A stretch of DNA of 64,000 bases from Clostridium sp. C2-6-12 (lineage in GTDB: Bacteria; Bacillota; Clostridia; Clostridiales; Clostridiaceae), in assembly GCF_009928485.1 (NCBI RefSeq), contig NZ_JAABNP010000002.1, positions 1 to 64,000 on the forward strand, in the 5' to 3' direction. A model generated the notes under the pieces. The model saw only the letters and a list, made by a program, of their open reading frames with translations. It did no database searches and had not been told where the DNA came from. Both the position numbers and the translations under genes were made by a program. The first letter of the stretch is position 1, and every line of letters begins with the position of its first letter. This document shows, in pieces, positions 16,561 to 24,953 of the stretch.

Positions 16561-17200
16561 TTTTCTTCACCTCCTTAAAATTTTCTGTATACCCATCTCT
16601 TTTCCAGTTTTTCAGTATTCCAATAGCATACTTAATGTCTGGACAGTTTCTTTCGAAGCCAACATCCATAGCCATCTTAACCCACTTTTCTCCATAAATT
16701 TCAATAGCAGCCCTAAGAGCTACATAATTGCAGGTACCCACTTTTCCAGTTATTTTTTCATGATAATGCATAAGCTCTATTGCTTTAAGATTTATATCCT
16801 CTTCGTTTTGGATTCACTTTTGGTATTTTTATCTTTATCTCTTTTCTCATTCTTTTTCTTTTCTCTAAAATCCTCAGCTATTTTTCTATTTTGCTCACTA
16901 ACCTTTTCCATGCCTTCTACATTTTGATATTTGTTCCAGTTTACAATTTTAATCACCTTATCAGCTGCTATTTCAATCATTTCAAAGCGTGATAATACCT
17001 TTAGTGCAAGCTTTATATCCTGTAAAGGTCTTGAAAATAATATGGCTAACATCTTTGCAGTAAGAGGCTTTCCATAAGATAAAAATATTTCCCCATTAGC
17101 GTTAAGCTCCCCACCAAGTAAAAGCATTCTTTATCCATATGTAATGAATAGTATCTCTTTCTGGCATAGCATCTATTAATTTTATTTTTTTATAATTAAA
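16436..17200 (-). pseudogene. Phage replisome organiser (DnaD-like), frameshifted
   Basis: Three frames join into one protein. From about 17200: NYKKIKLIDAMPERDTIHYI, the classic phage replisome-organiser N-terminus; an extra A before ATG 17127 shifts the frame into MLLLGGELNANGEIFLSYG...SRFEMIEI. Near 16800 a missing A in a short A-run shifts again, into NEEDINLKAIELMHYHEKI and a C-terminal domain with CNYVALRAAIEIYGEKWV and AIGILKNWKRDGY. The pieces at 16792-17127 and 16436-16771 are therefore parts of one broken gene. In phage it would recruit the helicase loader encoded next to it. Confidence 0.8.
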
Positions 17201-17207
17201 CAAAAAA

Positions 17208-17249
17208 ACACAGGGGAAAATTCTAAGATAACTGAATTTTCTCTTGTGT
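17208..17249 (-). terminator. Terminator after the YhcG-like remnant
   Basis: ACACA plus GGGGAAAATTC at 17208-17223 pairs with GAATTTTCTCTTGTGT at 17234-17249 with two mismatches; on the minus strand a run of seven T follows. It lies 50 bp beyond the stop at 17299. Confidence 0.75.
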
Positions 17250-17298
17250 TTTTCATATTTATAAGATATTTATTTTTACAATTTCATTATTTAATATT

Positions 17299-18095
17299 TT
17301 AGCTAAAGTCCCCTTTCTCAATTTCAAAAAGTTCTCTATCTTTATTTATCTCTCTTTTTAATTCTTCTTCTGTAGGCATATAAATCATATATTTTGATGC
17401 GAAAATTTGTTTACTTTCTTCTAAAATCGAGTATTTTACTATAGTTTCATTTTTCTCAGAGCATAATATAATCCCTATTGTTGGGTTATCATCTTCACCC
17501 TTTATTTCTTTCTCATAATACCTAACAGAAAAATCCATTTGTCCTATATCTTGATTGGTTAATTTCTCTAATTTTAAGTCTATTAGTACAAAGCATTTAA
17601 GAAGATAATTGTAAAAAACTAAATCTATGTAAAAGTGTTCTCCATCTGCTGGTATTCTCCTTTGTCTTCCTACAAATGAAAAACCCTTTCCTAGCTCTAA
17701 TAAAAATTCTTGTAAATTATCTATTAAACCTTGTTCTAAATCCTTTTCTAGAAATTTTTTGTTTTCTTTTAAATTTAGAAATTCTAGTATATATGGATCT
17801 TTTACCATATCATTTATGTTTCTTTCTGGTTCTAATTGTTTTATTTCATTTCTAACTTCATCTATATTTTCTTTTTGAGTTGATAATAGTCTTTCATAGT
17901 AAAAGGAGTTAATTTGTCTTTCTAACTGCATTGTACTCCAATTACTTTTGATACACTCATCTATATAAAAATTTCTCTTTTTTCATCATCAACTTTTATT
18001 ATTAGTCTATAATGAGTCCAACTTAATTGGTCACGCAGTGCGTGACTATTTTGAAATGATAAGTAAAATGTTCTTATGCTGTGATTGTGAAAAAA
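17299..18095 (-). pseudogene. YhcG/DUF1016-family PDDEXK nuclease, frameshifted and 5'-truncated
   Basis: The intact 3' part (17299-17931) encodes 210 residues with a PDDEXK nuclease core: ADGEHFYIDLVFYNYLLKCFVLIDLKL, QMDFSVRYYEK and NPTIGIILCSEKNE. Upstream, further pieces of the family are legible: IRTFYLSFQ, ALRDQLSWTHYRLIIKVDD and, after a frameshift near 17975, FYIDECIKSNWST leading into MQLERQINSFYYERLL. The first 80-100 residues of a normal protein of about 340 are absent. These nucleases are common in mobile islands. The upstream edge meets the trpS terminator. Confidence 0.82.
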
Positions 18096-18114
18096 ACAAA
18101 ATATTGTTCATAAA

Positions 18115-18143
18115 TTAAGGCTTACAGTTAAAGTAAGCCTTAA
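18115..18143 (-). terminator. trpS terminator
   Basis: Perfect 11-bp stem TTAAGGCTTAC (18115-18125) with GTAAGCCTTAA (18133-18143) and a 7-nt loop, 19 bp after the trpS stop. Confidence 0.88.
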
Positions 18144-18161
18144 TTTAGTTATTTAGATTTA

Positions 18162-19151
18162 TTATATATGAATATTCATCGCTATTTTAATTTTTTCAAC
18201 AGTCTGATTACCAACTATATTGGCCTTTTCACTACCTGTAAGTATAATGTCACGTACCTCTGATTTATGCTCCTCATAATAAGCTCGTTTTTCTCTGAAT
18301 GGAGCAATAAGACAATTGATTATTTCTGCTAAAAGCTTTTTACAAGCTACACAACCAATATTAGCATTTCTGCACATTTCACAGATATTTTTGTGTTCAC
18401 TTTCGTTGAAAACCTGGTGATATTTGCTAACAGTACATATATCAGGATTTCCTTTATCCGTTACTTTTATTCTATTAACATCTGTAGTTGCAGTCTTTAC
18501 TTTTGAATTAACTTCTTCAACAGTGTCTGATAAAAATATTGCATTGCCGAGACTTTTACCCATTTTTGCATTTCCATCTAATCCAATTAATCTTGGATTA
18601 CTACTTAATAGTGCTTTTGGTTCTTTAATAATATCCTTCCCGTTACCATACAAATCATTAAACCGTCTTACAATTTTCCTCGATTGCTCTATATGTGGAA
18701 GTTGGTCATCACCAACTGGAACTAAATCTGCATTACAAAACGTTATATCTGCTGTTTGACTTACAGGATAGCCTAAAAAACCATAGCTTAAATCATCATA
18801 TCCATATTGTTTAGCTTCTGTTTTTATAGTTGGATTATGACGTAATGAGTTTACTGAAACAAGCATTGAATATAATACTGTTAATTCTGCAATTGCACTT
18901 ATTTGTGATTGTAAAAACATAGTTATATTGTTTGGTTCTAACCCTACTGATAAATTGTCAATTGCAACATCGTAAATACTATTATTTATTAACTCTGGTC
19001 GTTCAAAATGAGTAGTTAATGCTTGAACATCTGCTAATATAATGAAGGTATCATATTCATTTTGTAACCTTACTCTGTTTTGAAGACTCCCAACATAGTG
19101 TCCCAAATGTAGTCTGCCTGTTGTTCTATCACCTGTTAAAATACGTTCCAT
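18162..19151 (-). CDS. trpS: Tryptophanyl-tRNA synthetase
   Basis: 329 residues, class I synthetase. It charges tRNA-Trp. The signature boxes are GDRTTGRLHLGHYVGSL (HxGH) at residues 7-23 and AKMGKSLGNAIF (KMSKS-like) near residue 195; MLVSVNSLRHNPTIK and PVGDDQLPHIEQSRKIV complete the active site. A Cys cluster, CEMCRNANIGCVACKK, near residue 260 marks the branch with a metal-like insert that includes many clostridial enzymes. AAAGGAG precedes ATG 19151. A Trp T-box directly upstream controls it. Confidence 0.96.
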   Translation of the reverse strand: MERILTGDRTTGRLHLGHYVGSLQNRVRLQNEYDTFIILADVQALTTHFERPELINNSIYDVAIDNLSVGLEPNNITMFLQSQISAIAELTVLYSMLVSVNSLRHNPTIKTEAKQYGYDDLSYGFLGYPVSQTADITFCNADLVPVGDDQLPHIEQSRKIVRRFNDLYGNGKDIIKEPKALLSSNPRLIGLDGNAKMGKSLGNAIFLSDTVEEVNSKVKTATTDVNRIKVTDKGNPDICTVSKYHQVFNESEHKNICEMCRNANIGCVACKKLLAEIINCLIAPFREKRAYYEEHKSEVRDIILTGSEKANIVGNQTVEKIKIAMNIHI

Positions 19152-19227
19152 TTAAAAAATCTCCTTTAATTATTATTTTTTTATAGATACCACCAACCAT
19201 CTTCCATAAAACCATCTCCTTAAAAAT

Positions 19228-19478
19228 AAAAAAACTCCTGTCCTCAAAAGGACAGAAGCTTACTATTCTGTTTGCCACCTAAAAAGCAATTATCACGTAC
19301 TAACATACGCTTCCATCATAACGGTTAGGATTTCCGTCAACACCTACTTGCAAAGCTTTCGAGTTGCCCTCATAAGTCCATTCAATATAGATTGAAATGC
19401 TATATTTTCACCATCAATAGCTCTCTGAAAATTCAAACTCTTATATTTACTACTCTTACTCAACGGTTTAAATTATAT
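19228..19478 (-). ncRNA. T-box riboswitch, Trp (UGG) specifier
   Basis: On the minus strand the leader has the canonical order: AAGAGTAGTA, CAGAGAGC, GATGGTGAAAA, a specifier loop GAATGGACTTATGAG with TGG at 19380-19378, the stem II/III region GACGGAAATCCTAACCG, and a T-box variant AGGTGGCAAACAG at 19280-19268. The TGGC there complements the GCCA end of tRNA-Trp. The terminator TGTCCT...AGGACA with seven T closes it at 19231-19255. Uncharged tRNA-Trp should open trpS expression. Confidence 0.92.
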
Positions 19479-19482
19479 TTAC

Positions 19483-19512
19483 ATTATATATCTTAAAAAT
19501 CTATTTTGTCAA
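19483..19512 (-). promoter_or_regulatory. Vegetative promoter of the trpS leader
   Basis: TTGACA (19512-19507) and TATAAT (19488-19483) are exact SigA boxes with an 18-bp spacer on the minus strand, just before the T-box. Confidence 0.85.
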
Positions 19513-19580
19513 TTTACAGCTCAGTCTTGTTTTATCTTCCTTATCCTTTGATTAAGAAAGAATTATAATGGCAAATCACA

Positions 19581-20675
19581 TTATTTCATATACTTATCTA
19601 CCAATTCGTAACATCTTTCTCTTGTTGATTTTACTAAAGATCCCTCATATAAAACTTTTTCCATAGAACCACCAGCCATTTCTTCTGAATCCTTTTTTGC
19701 TTTAGCATCTCTATCCTTTATCCATTGGATTTCTTCATTTTGTAGCTTTTTCATATCACTTTGGGATAATTGACCTTTTAATATACCATATATCTTATTT
19801 AATTCATCATCCCATTCTTTATGTTCTTTAATTTCTTCTTGATACATATCATTGGTAGGAGCAGCAGCAGCGTCAAATCCATCAAAAACTAATTGAATTT
19901 TGTCTAGTTTTTCTTTATATTTCTGTTTTTCAGTCTTTTGATTATCATTATTGTTTTCTGGATTAGTACTAGATTTATAATCATTTATTACCGCTTCAAT
20001 ATTCCCTTCAGAAAATTTATACCAAACCGCATCCTTTTTTTCCTCTTGTGCTTTAGTAAACGCATTATATGCTTCTTGTGTAACAGGTTTATTATCAATA
20101 AAGTATGTTTGTGTCGCTACATTATCTTTATTCTCTGTATCATGATAACCTAATATGTGTGCTTCACTAGAATTTGCTTCAAAACTTAATTTCATATATC
20201 CATTGTTAAATGCACTATTGGAATAACTCATTGTTCCATCTGTTTTAAGATTTCTAAAACCTCTTTGCACTTGAATATTTCCATTAACTTTATCATTCAT
20301 ATAATGCAAAACTTCGTAAAACTCTACATGATTGTCAACTTTTAATTCAAGAACAACTTCAGGTATTTCATCATTATCCATATCAAGTACTGTAAAACGG
20401 CTTAATGTAAATACAGTTCCATAAATCTCTTTATTAGTTAAAAAATCATTTATGTAAACATTTTTATTATTATCATTGCTAAAAAATTCTGCTTTATTTA
20501 GTAATACTTCTTTATATGCATCCAATGCTAAAGCCTTATTATCTTTAGACGTTAACTGAGTTTTCGTACTTTCACTTTTGCTATCTGGAGTTGAACTGCT
20601 TGTATTATTTGAACAAGCAGTAAGGGAAATACTTAACAGAAAGGCAAGAAATAAACCTATAATTTTAGATTTCAT
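19581..20675 (-). CDS. Lipoprotein with C-terminal LprI-like (DUF1311) domain
   Basis: 364 residues. A lipoprotein signal MKSKIIGLFLAFLLSISLTAC gives a lipobox Cys at residue 21, then a Ser/Thr-rich linker. Residues about 45-230 are a beta-rich domain with DMDNDEIPEVVLEL, an EF-like/FG-GAP-like calcium-style loop seen in clostridial extracellular lipoproteins. The C-terminal 110 residues carry the LprI pattern (WDDELNKIYGILKGQLSQSDMKKLQNEEIQWIKDRDAKA), known from lysozyme-inhibitor-like proteins. It is exported and anchored outside the membrane. A folded leader RNA lies 90 nt before the start. Function is uncertain. Confidence 0.83.
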   Translation of the reverse strand: MKSKIIGLFLAFLLSISLTACSNNTSSSTPDSKSESTKTQLTSKDNKALALDAYKEVLLNKAEFFSNDNNKNVYINDFLTNKEIYGTVFTLSRFTVLDMDNDEIPEVVLELKVDNHVEFYEVLHYMNDKVNGNIQVQRGFRNLKTDGTMSYSNSAFNNGYMKLSFEANSSEAHILGYHDTENKDNVATQTYFIDNKPVTQEAYNAFTKAQEEKKDAVWYKFSEGNIEAVINDYKSSTNPENNNDNQKTEKQKYKEKLDKIQLVFDGFDAAAAPTNDMYQEEIKEHKEWDDELNKIYGILKGQLSQSDMKKLQNEEIQWIKDRDAKAKKDSEEMAGGSMEKVLYEGSLVKSTRERCYELVDKYMK

Positions 20676-20763
20676 ATAAATCGCTCCTAATAAAATGTGA
20701 TTAATTTACCTAAGAATAAGAGAATGATAAACTAATATTTTATCCTAATCTCCTTATCTTTTT

Positions 20764-20832
20764 TAGCTGGACCACCTTACATAATGCAGGTTGGTATAGG
20801 GTCATAGCGCTAACTTTCTACCCTAACGCTTA
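20764..20832 (-). ncRNA. Folded leader of unknown class upstream of the lipoprotein gene
   Basis: On the minus strand, GGGT...ACCC closes a hairpin with loop sequence AGAAAGTTAGCGCTATG, directly followed by ACCAACCT...AGGTGGT, and TTAG/CTAA can close both as a three-way junction. The block is more GC-rich than its surroundings. I could not match it to a known riboswitch. The opposite strand folds almost equally well, so the strand is chosen only from the position before the gene. Confidence 0.4.
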
Positions 20833-21096
20833 ATAATATTGATGTCTAATTTAACAATTATAGTATATAATACAAATTATTTATATACTATAGTTTTTCG
20901 AAATTATCCATGTCCAAGATTATTTATACTAATCTCGACCTTCATAAAATATTTTTTATTTCCATATAGAATATACACACTATTATCATATATCCTATAT
21001 ATATAATATTTCAAACCTAACCCAAACTTTCCTCTCACCAAGTTCTCCACAACTGTAAACTGTTAACTGCTAACTGACTCAAAGGGTGGTGTTTTT

Positions 21097-21669
21097 ATGA
21101 ATTTTGAATACATTGAACAACTAGTTACCAACTGCAAAAATAATGATGAATCTTCAAAAGAAAAATTAGCAGAAGAATTTAAGCCCTTCATACATAATCT
21201 CTCTAAAAGAACTTTCATAGACAGATACGAAACACAAGACATTCAAAACCAATGCTATGAAACTCTTTTTAAATGTGTTTCCTTATACAATTTAGAAAAG
21301 CATAGATTTGTTGCCTATGCAATGAATGGAATTAAAAATAATCTAAATGATCTTATCAAAAGAGTTAGAATAAGAAACTCCACTGATGGCAATGATGCAC
21401 TTAGTCTTCATGCAGATGTTGAAGCAGAGTTACTTTCCCCAGATATTAGCCTAGAAGATTCATTTTTTCAATATTGTGATTATGAAGAACTTAAATTAGC
21501 GCTTAATAAATTAACTGAAGAAGAAAAGAAATTTATTGATTTCGTATTTTATAAAAATAACACAATTAGAACTTATTCTTATTTAAAAAATATGTGCTAT
21601 TCAACTGCTTGCCAAAGACGTGATGCTATTTTAAGGAAACTTTTAATATCTATGACTCAGCCTCAATAA
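21097..21669 (+). CDS. Sigma-70-like factor of the TcdR/BotR/UviA type
   Basis: 190 residues; AAAGGGTGG precedes ATG 21097. The N-terminal region (FEYIEQLVTNCKNNDESSKEKLAEEFKPFIHNLSK) has the layout of region 2 of small clostridial sigma factors such as TcdR, with the FKP-x-x-x-x-LS-(K/R) block. Region 4 is degenerate: LKLALNKLTEEEKKFIDFVFYKN...SYLKNMCYSTACQRRDAILRKLL. Such group-V sigma factors direct transcription of toxin or bacteriocin genes and often their own. No anti-sigma factor is adjacent. A small peptide gene faces it across a shared terminator. Confidence 0.82.
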   Translation: MNFEYIEQLVTNCKNNDESSKEKLAEEFKPFIHNLSKRTFIDRYETQDIQNQCYETLFKCVSLYNLEKHRFVAYAMNGIKNNLNDLIKRVRIRNSTDGNDALSLHADVEAELLSPDISLEDSFFQYCDYEELKLALNKLTEEEKKFIDFVFYKNNTIRTYSYLKNMCYSTACQRRDAILRKLLISMTQPQ

Positions 21670-21688
21670 AATTTATTTGCATAAAAAT

Positions 21689-21721
21689 ATCCAAGGTTAA
21701 TCAATATTTTTAACCTTGGAT
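21689..21721. terminator. Bidirectional terminator between sigma factor and peptide genes
   Basis: Perfect 12-bp stem ATCCAAGGTTAA (21689-21700) with TTAACCTTGGAT (21710-21721), followed by TTTTT on the plus strand and an A-run on the other side. Confidence 0.88.
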
Positions 21722-21729
21722 CTTTTTCC

Positions 21730-21843
21730 TTATACATAGTTTGCTTTTTTCAAAGCAGACATAACCTTAAAATGTTTTACAAAACTTAATATAGATTTTA
21801 TAACGTCATTTTTATTTTCATTAGTTTGTGATATATTGTTCAT
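21730..21843 (-). CDS. 37-residue cationic peptide of unknown function
   Basis: A short gene with a strong AGGAGG 8 nt before ATG 21843. The first half is polar (MNNISQTNENKNDV) and the second half amphipathic and basic (IKSILSFVKHFKVMSALKK, ending ANYV); there are six Lys against one Glu and one Asp, and no Cys. The stop is followed within 10 bp by the shared terminator, so this is a complete transcription unit. It faces the TcdR/BotR-like sigma gene. A leaderless bacteriocin, a signalling-peptide precursor or a toxin are possible; none is shown. Nothing resembling a maturation enzyme or transporter is next to it. Confidence 0.6.
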   Translation of the reverse strand: MNNISQTNENKNDVIKSILSFVKHFKVMSALKKANYV

Positions 21844-22064
21844 ATAATCAAATCCTCCTAATTATTGATGTTTTTGTATTTGTTGTAATTTACATAATAT
21901 CATTATATTAAGAGGGTTTTACTATTTAAAATCGCAGAAAAGTCTAGCACTATAAATATTTTCACATAGATTTTTAGGTGTGTAGTTTATGTAATATTAT
22001 AAAATTATCATATTAGTATTTATAGCATGAAATAAAGACTATTAATATTAGGGAGGATTATTCT

Positions 22065-23075
22065 ATGAAAAAAGAAATCAACTCGTCCAACGAGACTATT
22101 AATAAAAATCAAAAATGTGCGGCTTCTGCTATTCTTGAAAAAGATATGGCTACATCAACTTGGGATAAAAATTCAATGCCTTCAGTACGTATTAAATGGA
22201 ATGGTTATGCTTTCAATGAGATTAAACTTCCTAATGGCAAAAATATTGTTATAGATCCTTATTATCACAATGTAGATAATAAATACATACTCGACAAAAC
22301 AAAGACTGCTGCTGATATTGTTGATGGTTGTGATTACGTACTATTTACACATACTCACTTTGATCATAGCCAAGACTTTCCATATATACTAAAGAAATAC
22401 CCAAGTGTTCCAGTTGTAATGCCTGAATCAGCTATAAGTTCCTTTAACTACGTCTATGAAATAGGTAGTATAAATTATAATGTTCAAGGTGTTTCAAACA
22501 ATGATAAACTTGAATTTCCTGATTTCACACTTGAAACCTTCTTTGGCAAGCACACAACTAGAAAGTATATATCTAAAGACCCTAAAACTGTTTCAATTTA
22601 CTTCAACAAAGATGGACAATTTGATTCTTTTAGGTTTGAATTTTTTGAGACAGGCTGTATTTTATTGAACTATAAAATAACTACAAAAGAAGGCTTTACT
22701 ATTCTTATTTGGGGTGGGCAAATACCATCCGAATATAGAAAATATAATTATATAGGAACTAATCCTGATTTAATGTTCTACCAAATGGCTGCTAATAATT
22801 TAGGTGATGGAACTACCTTCAATACAAGTAATAGAGAAAATCCAGAGGCTACTATGCTTGGAGATTTCATAGCTTCTGTTAATCCTAAAGCAGCCGTTCC
22901 TTATCATCAAGAAAAATTTAGTATGAGTGATCTTAATTCTATTAGTGAGCAATGTGCAAAGCGAGGAAACTTGAAAGGAACCACAACAAGTTTTGTTTCA
23001 CCAGAAACCCATAAGTGGTATCGCTTCACTAAAGATTCATCTAACAATGTAACTGTCACTTCCGTAGAAAAATAG
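22065..23075 (+). CDS. MBL-fold metallo-hydrolase
   Basis: 336 residues, GGGAGG before ATG 22065. The metallo-beta-lactamase fold is shown by FTHTHFDHSQDFPYIL (HxHxDH near residue 96), and later metal-ligand candidates in ILIWGGQ and VPYHQEKF. The N-terminal 35 residues are polar and not a signal peptide, so the enzyme is probably cytoplasmic. The KIVIDPYYH-type opening (NIVIDPYYHN) resembles the UlaG/RomA-like L-ascorbate-6-P lactonase group, though the identity is weak. The substrate is unknown. It stands alone, followed by a repeat and hairpin. Confidence 0.85.
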   Translation: MKKEINSSNETINKNQKCAASAILEKDMATSTWDKNSMPSVRIKWNGYAFNEIKLPNGKNIVIDPYYHNVDNKYILDKTKTAADIVDGCDYVLFTHTHFDHSQDFPYILKKYPSVPVVMPESAISSFNYVYEIGSINYNVQGVSNNDKLEFPDFTLETFFGKHTTRKYISKDPKTVSIYFNKDGQFDSFRFEFFETGCILLNYKITTKEGFTILIWGGQIPSEYRKYNYIGTNPDLMFYQMAANNLGDGTTFNTSNRENPEATMLGDFIASVNPKAAVPYHQEKFSMSDLNSISEQCAKRGNLKGTTTSFVSPETHKWYRFTKDSSNNVTVTSVEK

Positions 23076-23086
23076 AAGCAAGATAA

Positions 23087-23157
23087 ATACCATAATATGA
23101 GCAAAGCTTGGATTTGTTATTGATAATAATATTTCTCATAAGGTAGCATGATAAAAA
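23087..23157 (+). repeat. 71-bp direct repeat, copy A
   Basis: Starts ATACCATAATATGAGCAAAG and ends AAGGTAGCATGATAAAAA. It matches copy B at 24954-25023 at about 85% with one indel, in the same orientation. The pair brackets the hydrogenase gene. Confidence 0.75.
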
Positions 23158-23250
23158 GGCAATAACCACTTGAAGTGCACATGAGCACTCCAATATGGTT
23201 ATTGCCTTTAAAAAACTACTCAATTTCTTGAACAGATAATATAATTTGAA
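23155..23250 (-). pseudogene. mgtC 3' tail and terminator, remnant copy
   Basis: This stretch aligns with the last 12 codons and terminator of mgtC at 30783-30870: the minus strand reads IQIILSVQEIE then TAG (mgtC has ENVLSVEEIV then TAG), followed by the same hairpin AAAGGCAATAACCA (23155-23168) with TGGTTATTGCCTTT (23196-23209). Only the tail of the lost mgtC copy is left. The hairpin now serves as terminator for the hydrogenase gene ending at 23251. Confidence 0.8.
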
Positions 23251-24828
23251 TTAATGTTTTTTTCTTTTTCTATTGTACTTATTTTCAAGTTGAGATGATC
23301 TATCTATATAATTAGTGTGAAGTACGTTATTAGCTTTTTCTCCATCAGGCTCTCCCATATAATTCTTATACATATTCTGAAGATTTTCATTTTCATCTGA
23401 AATTCTTATTGTTGAGCTTTTATCAATGTTTTTTAAAACATCCGTTCTTAGTCTTACATAACTTTCTTCTAAAGGTTTATTTGAAGCTTTATCATAATAG
23501 TTCATTTTTATTGCCATAGCTCTGCATATATTGCTACATAATTGACATCCAACACATTTATCCATTTGAACTTCCGCTCTTCCTTGTGCATTGTATTGTA
23601 TAGCTCCAACTGGACAATTTTCTATGCAAGTACCACAGGCTATGCATAACTCTCCATTAATATGAGATTTCTTTTCTATTCTTGGAGTTCCTCCTCCATT
23701 TATACATCCACCTGGACATGCCATAACTTCAATAAATATATAATCTTTCCATTTTCCACTGGTTAAAAATTTTTCAATTTCTTTTAAGCTATTTACAATT
23801 GCAACCTTATAATTTTGTCCTCCAAGGTTTACAGCTGCTTCTTTTATATCTTCATATCCATCTATTTTATCAAACTTAATATTTTTAACTTTTGACACAT
23901 CACCTTTTAAATAATTAGTTAATGTTCTAAGAGTTGCCTGCATAACACCTCCACTTGCTCCAAATATAACTGCTGCTCCAGTATATTCTCCCATAAATTG
24001 ATCTGTTTTTTCATCTGGTATTGCTGTTATATCTATTCCATTTTCTTTTAAAAGCTCTGCATATTCTCTAATGGTTAAAACTATATCAATATCTTTATAA
24101 CCATTTCTCCCCATTTCTTCTCTTTCAGCTTCATATTTTTTAGCAGCGCATGGTTTTACAGATACTGTAACTATATTAGTAGGTAAAACATTATATGTAT
24201 CTGCAAAATATGTTTTTATACTTGCCCCCATCATTTGCTGTGGTGACTTTGAGGTTGAAATATTACTTAATATTTCTGGATGAAAAAGTTCAGCATAGCG
24301 TACCCAAGAAGGGCAGCAAGAAGTAAACATAGGTAAATTCTCTTTATTTGCAATTCTTTTTATAAGTTCATTTCCTTCTTCTACAACTGTCATGTCAGCT
24401 CCAAAATCTGTATCAAAAACATTTTGAAATCCTATCTTTTTAGCAGATGGCGCTATTTTTCCACCTACAAATGTTCCTATTGGAAGATTAAATTCTTCAC
24501 CTAGTGTTGCTTTCACTGCTGGAGCTGCTGTTAATATTAAATATTTTCCGCTGCTTAAGGCTTCCTTTACTAAAGCTAAATCATTTCTAACATTAATAGC
24601 TGTTGTTGGACATGCAAGTGTACATTGTCCACAATAAATACAGCCACTAGCCCCAAAGGTAACTTGTTTTGGATCTACTGTCCTCTTCCCATTATCAACT
24701 GCTTTTAATACAGATATCTTAGTTTCTTTAGCGCATGTAAATGCACAAGCTGTACATCCAATGCATTTTTTCTTATTTATTTGGATAATATTATCTTCCT
24801 GAGCTCTACTTTTCTTTGATTTACTCAT
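23251..24828 (-). CDS. [FeFe]-hydrogenase with N- and C-terminal ferredoxin domains
   Basis: About 525 residues; GAGG lies 6 nt before ATG 24828 (ATG 24840 is an alternative). Two [4Fe-4S] motifs open the protein (CIGCTACAFTC and CIYCGQCTLACP). The H-cluster domain follows: P1 TSCCPSWVRY, P2 SVKPCAAKKYEAE, GEYTGAAVIFGASGGVMQATLR, and P3 EVMACPGGCINGGGTP. A second pair of [4Fe-4S] motifs closes it (CIACGTCIENCP and CVGCQLCSNIC), an unusual place. The P2 Met of the well-studied enzymes is Lys here. All cluster Cys are present, so it could make or oxidise H2 with ferredoxin, or be a divergent group-B or sensory type. No maturases are nearby. Confidence 0.92.
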   Translation of the reverse strand: MSKSKKSRAQEDNIIQINKKKCIGCTACAFTCAKETKISVLKAVDNGKRTVDPKQVTFGASGCIYCGQCTLACPTTAINVRNDLALVKEALSSGKYLILTAAPAVKATLGEEFNLPIGTFVGGKIAPSAKKIGFQNVFDTDFGADMTVVEEGNELIKRIANKENLPMFTSCCPSWVRYAELFHPEILSNISTSKSPQQMMGASIKTYFADTYNVLPTNIVTVSVKPCAAKKYEAEREEMGRNGYKDIDIVLTIREYAELLKENGIDITAIPDEKTDQFMGEYTGAAVIFGASGGVMQATLRTLTNYLKGDVSKVKNIKFDKIDGYEDIKEAAVNLGGQNYKVAIVNSLKEIEKFLTSGKWKDYIFIEVMACPGGCINGGGTPRIEKKSHINGELCIACGTCIENCPVGAIQYNAQGRAEVQMDKCVGCQLCSNICRAMAIKMNYYDKASNKPLEESYVRLRTDVLKNIDKSSTIRISDENENLQNMYKNYMGEPDGEKANNVLHTNYIDRSSQLENKYNRKRKKH

Positions 24829-24953
24829 ATACATCCTCATATCTTAAATACTTACATTTAAATATATGATTTCAAATAAAATTTTTATACTAAAGACAAA
24901 TATCAAATTACTCATAAACATTAATAATCTATATACCTCTATTAATAAGTTAT

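Noticed and set aside
16355..16927. 190-codon plus-strand frame
   Set aside because: Phe/Ser/Leu-rich shadow of the decayed phage genes on the other strand; no ribosome site or family.
16436..17127. Two separate small genes (111 codons each)
   Set aside because: They join through a one-base gap into a single phage replisome organiser, so they are parts of one pseudogene.
20764..20832. Known riboswitch (c-di-GMP, preQ1, TPP, SAM or purine class)
   Set aside because: The conserved cores of these classes, as I remember them, are not present, so it is listed as unclassified.
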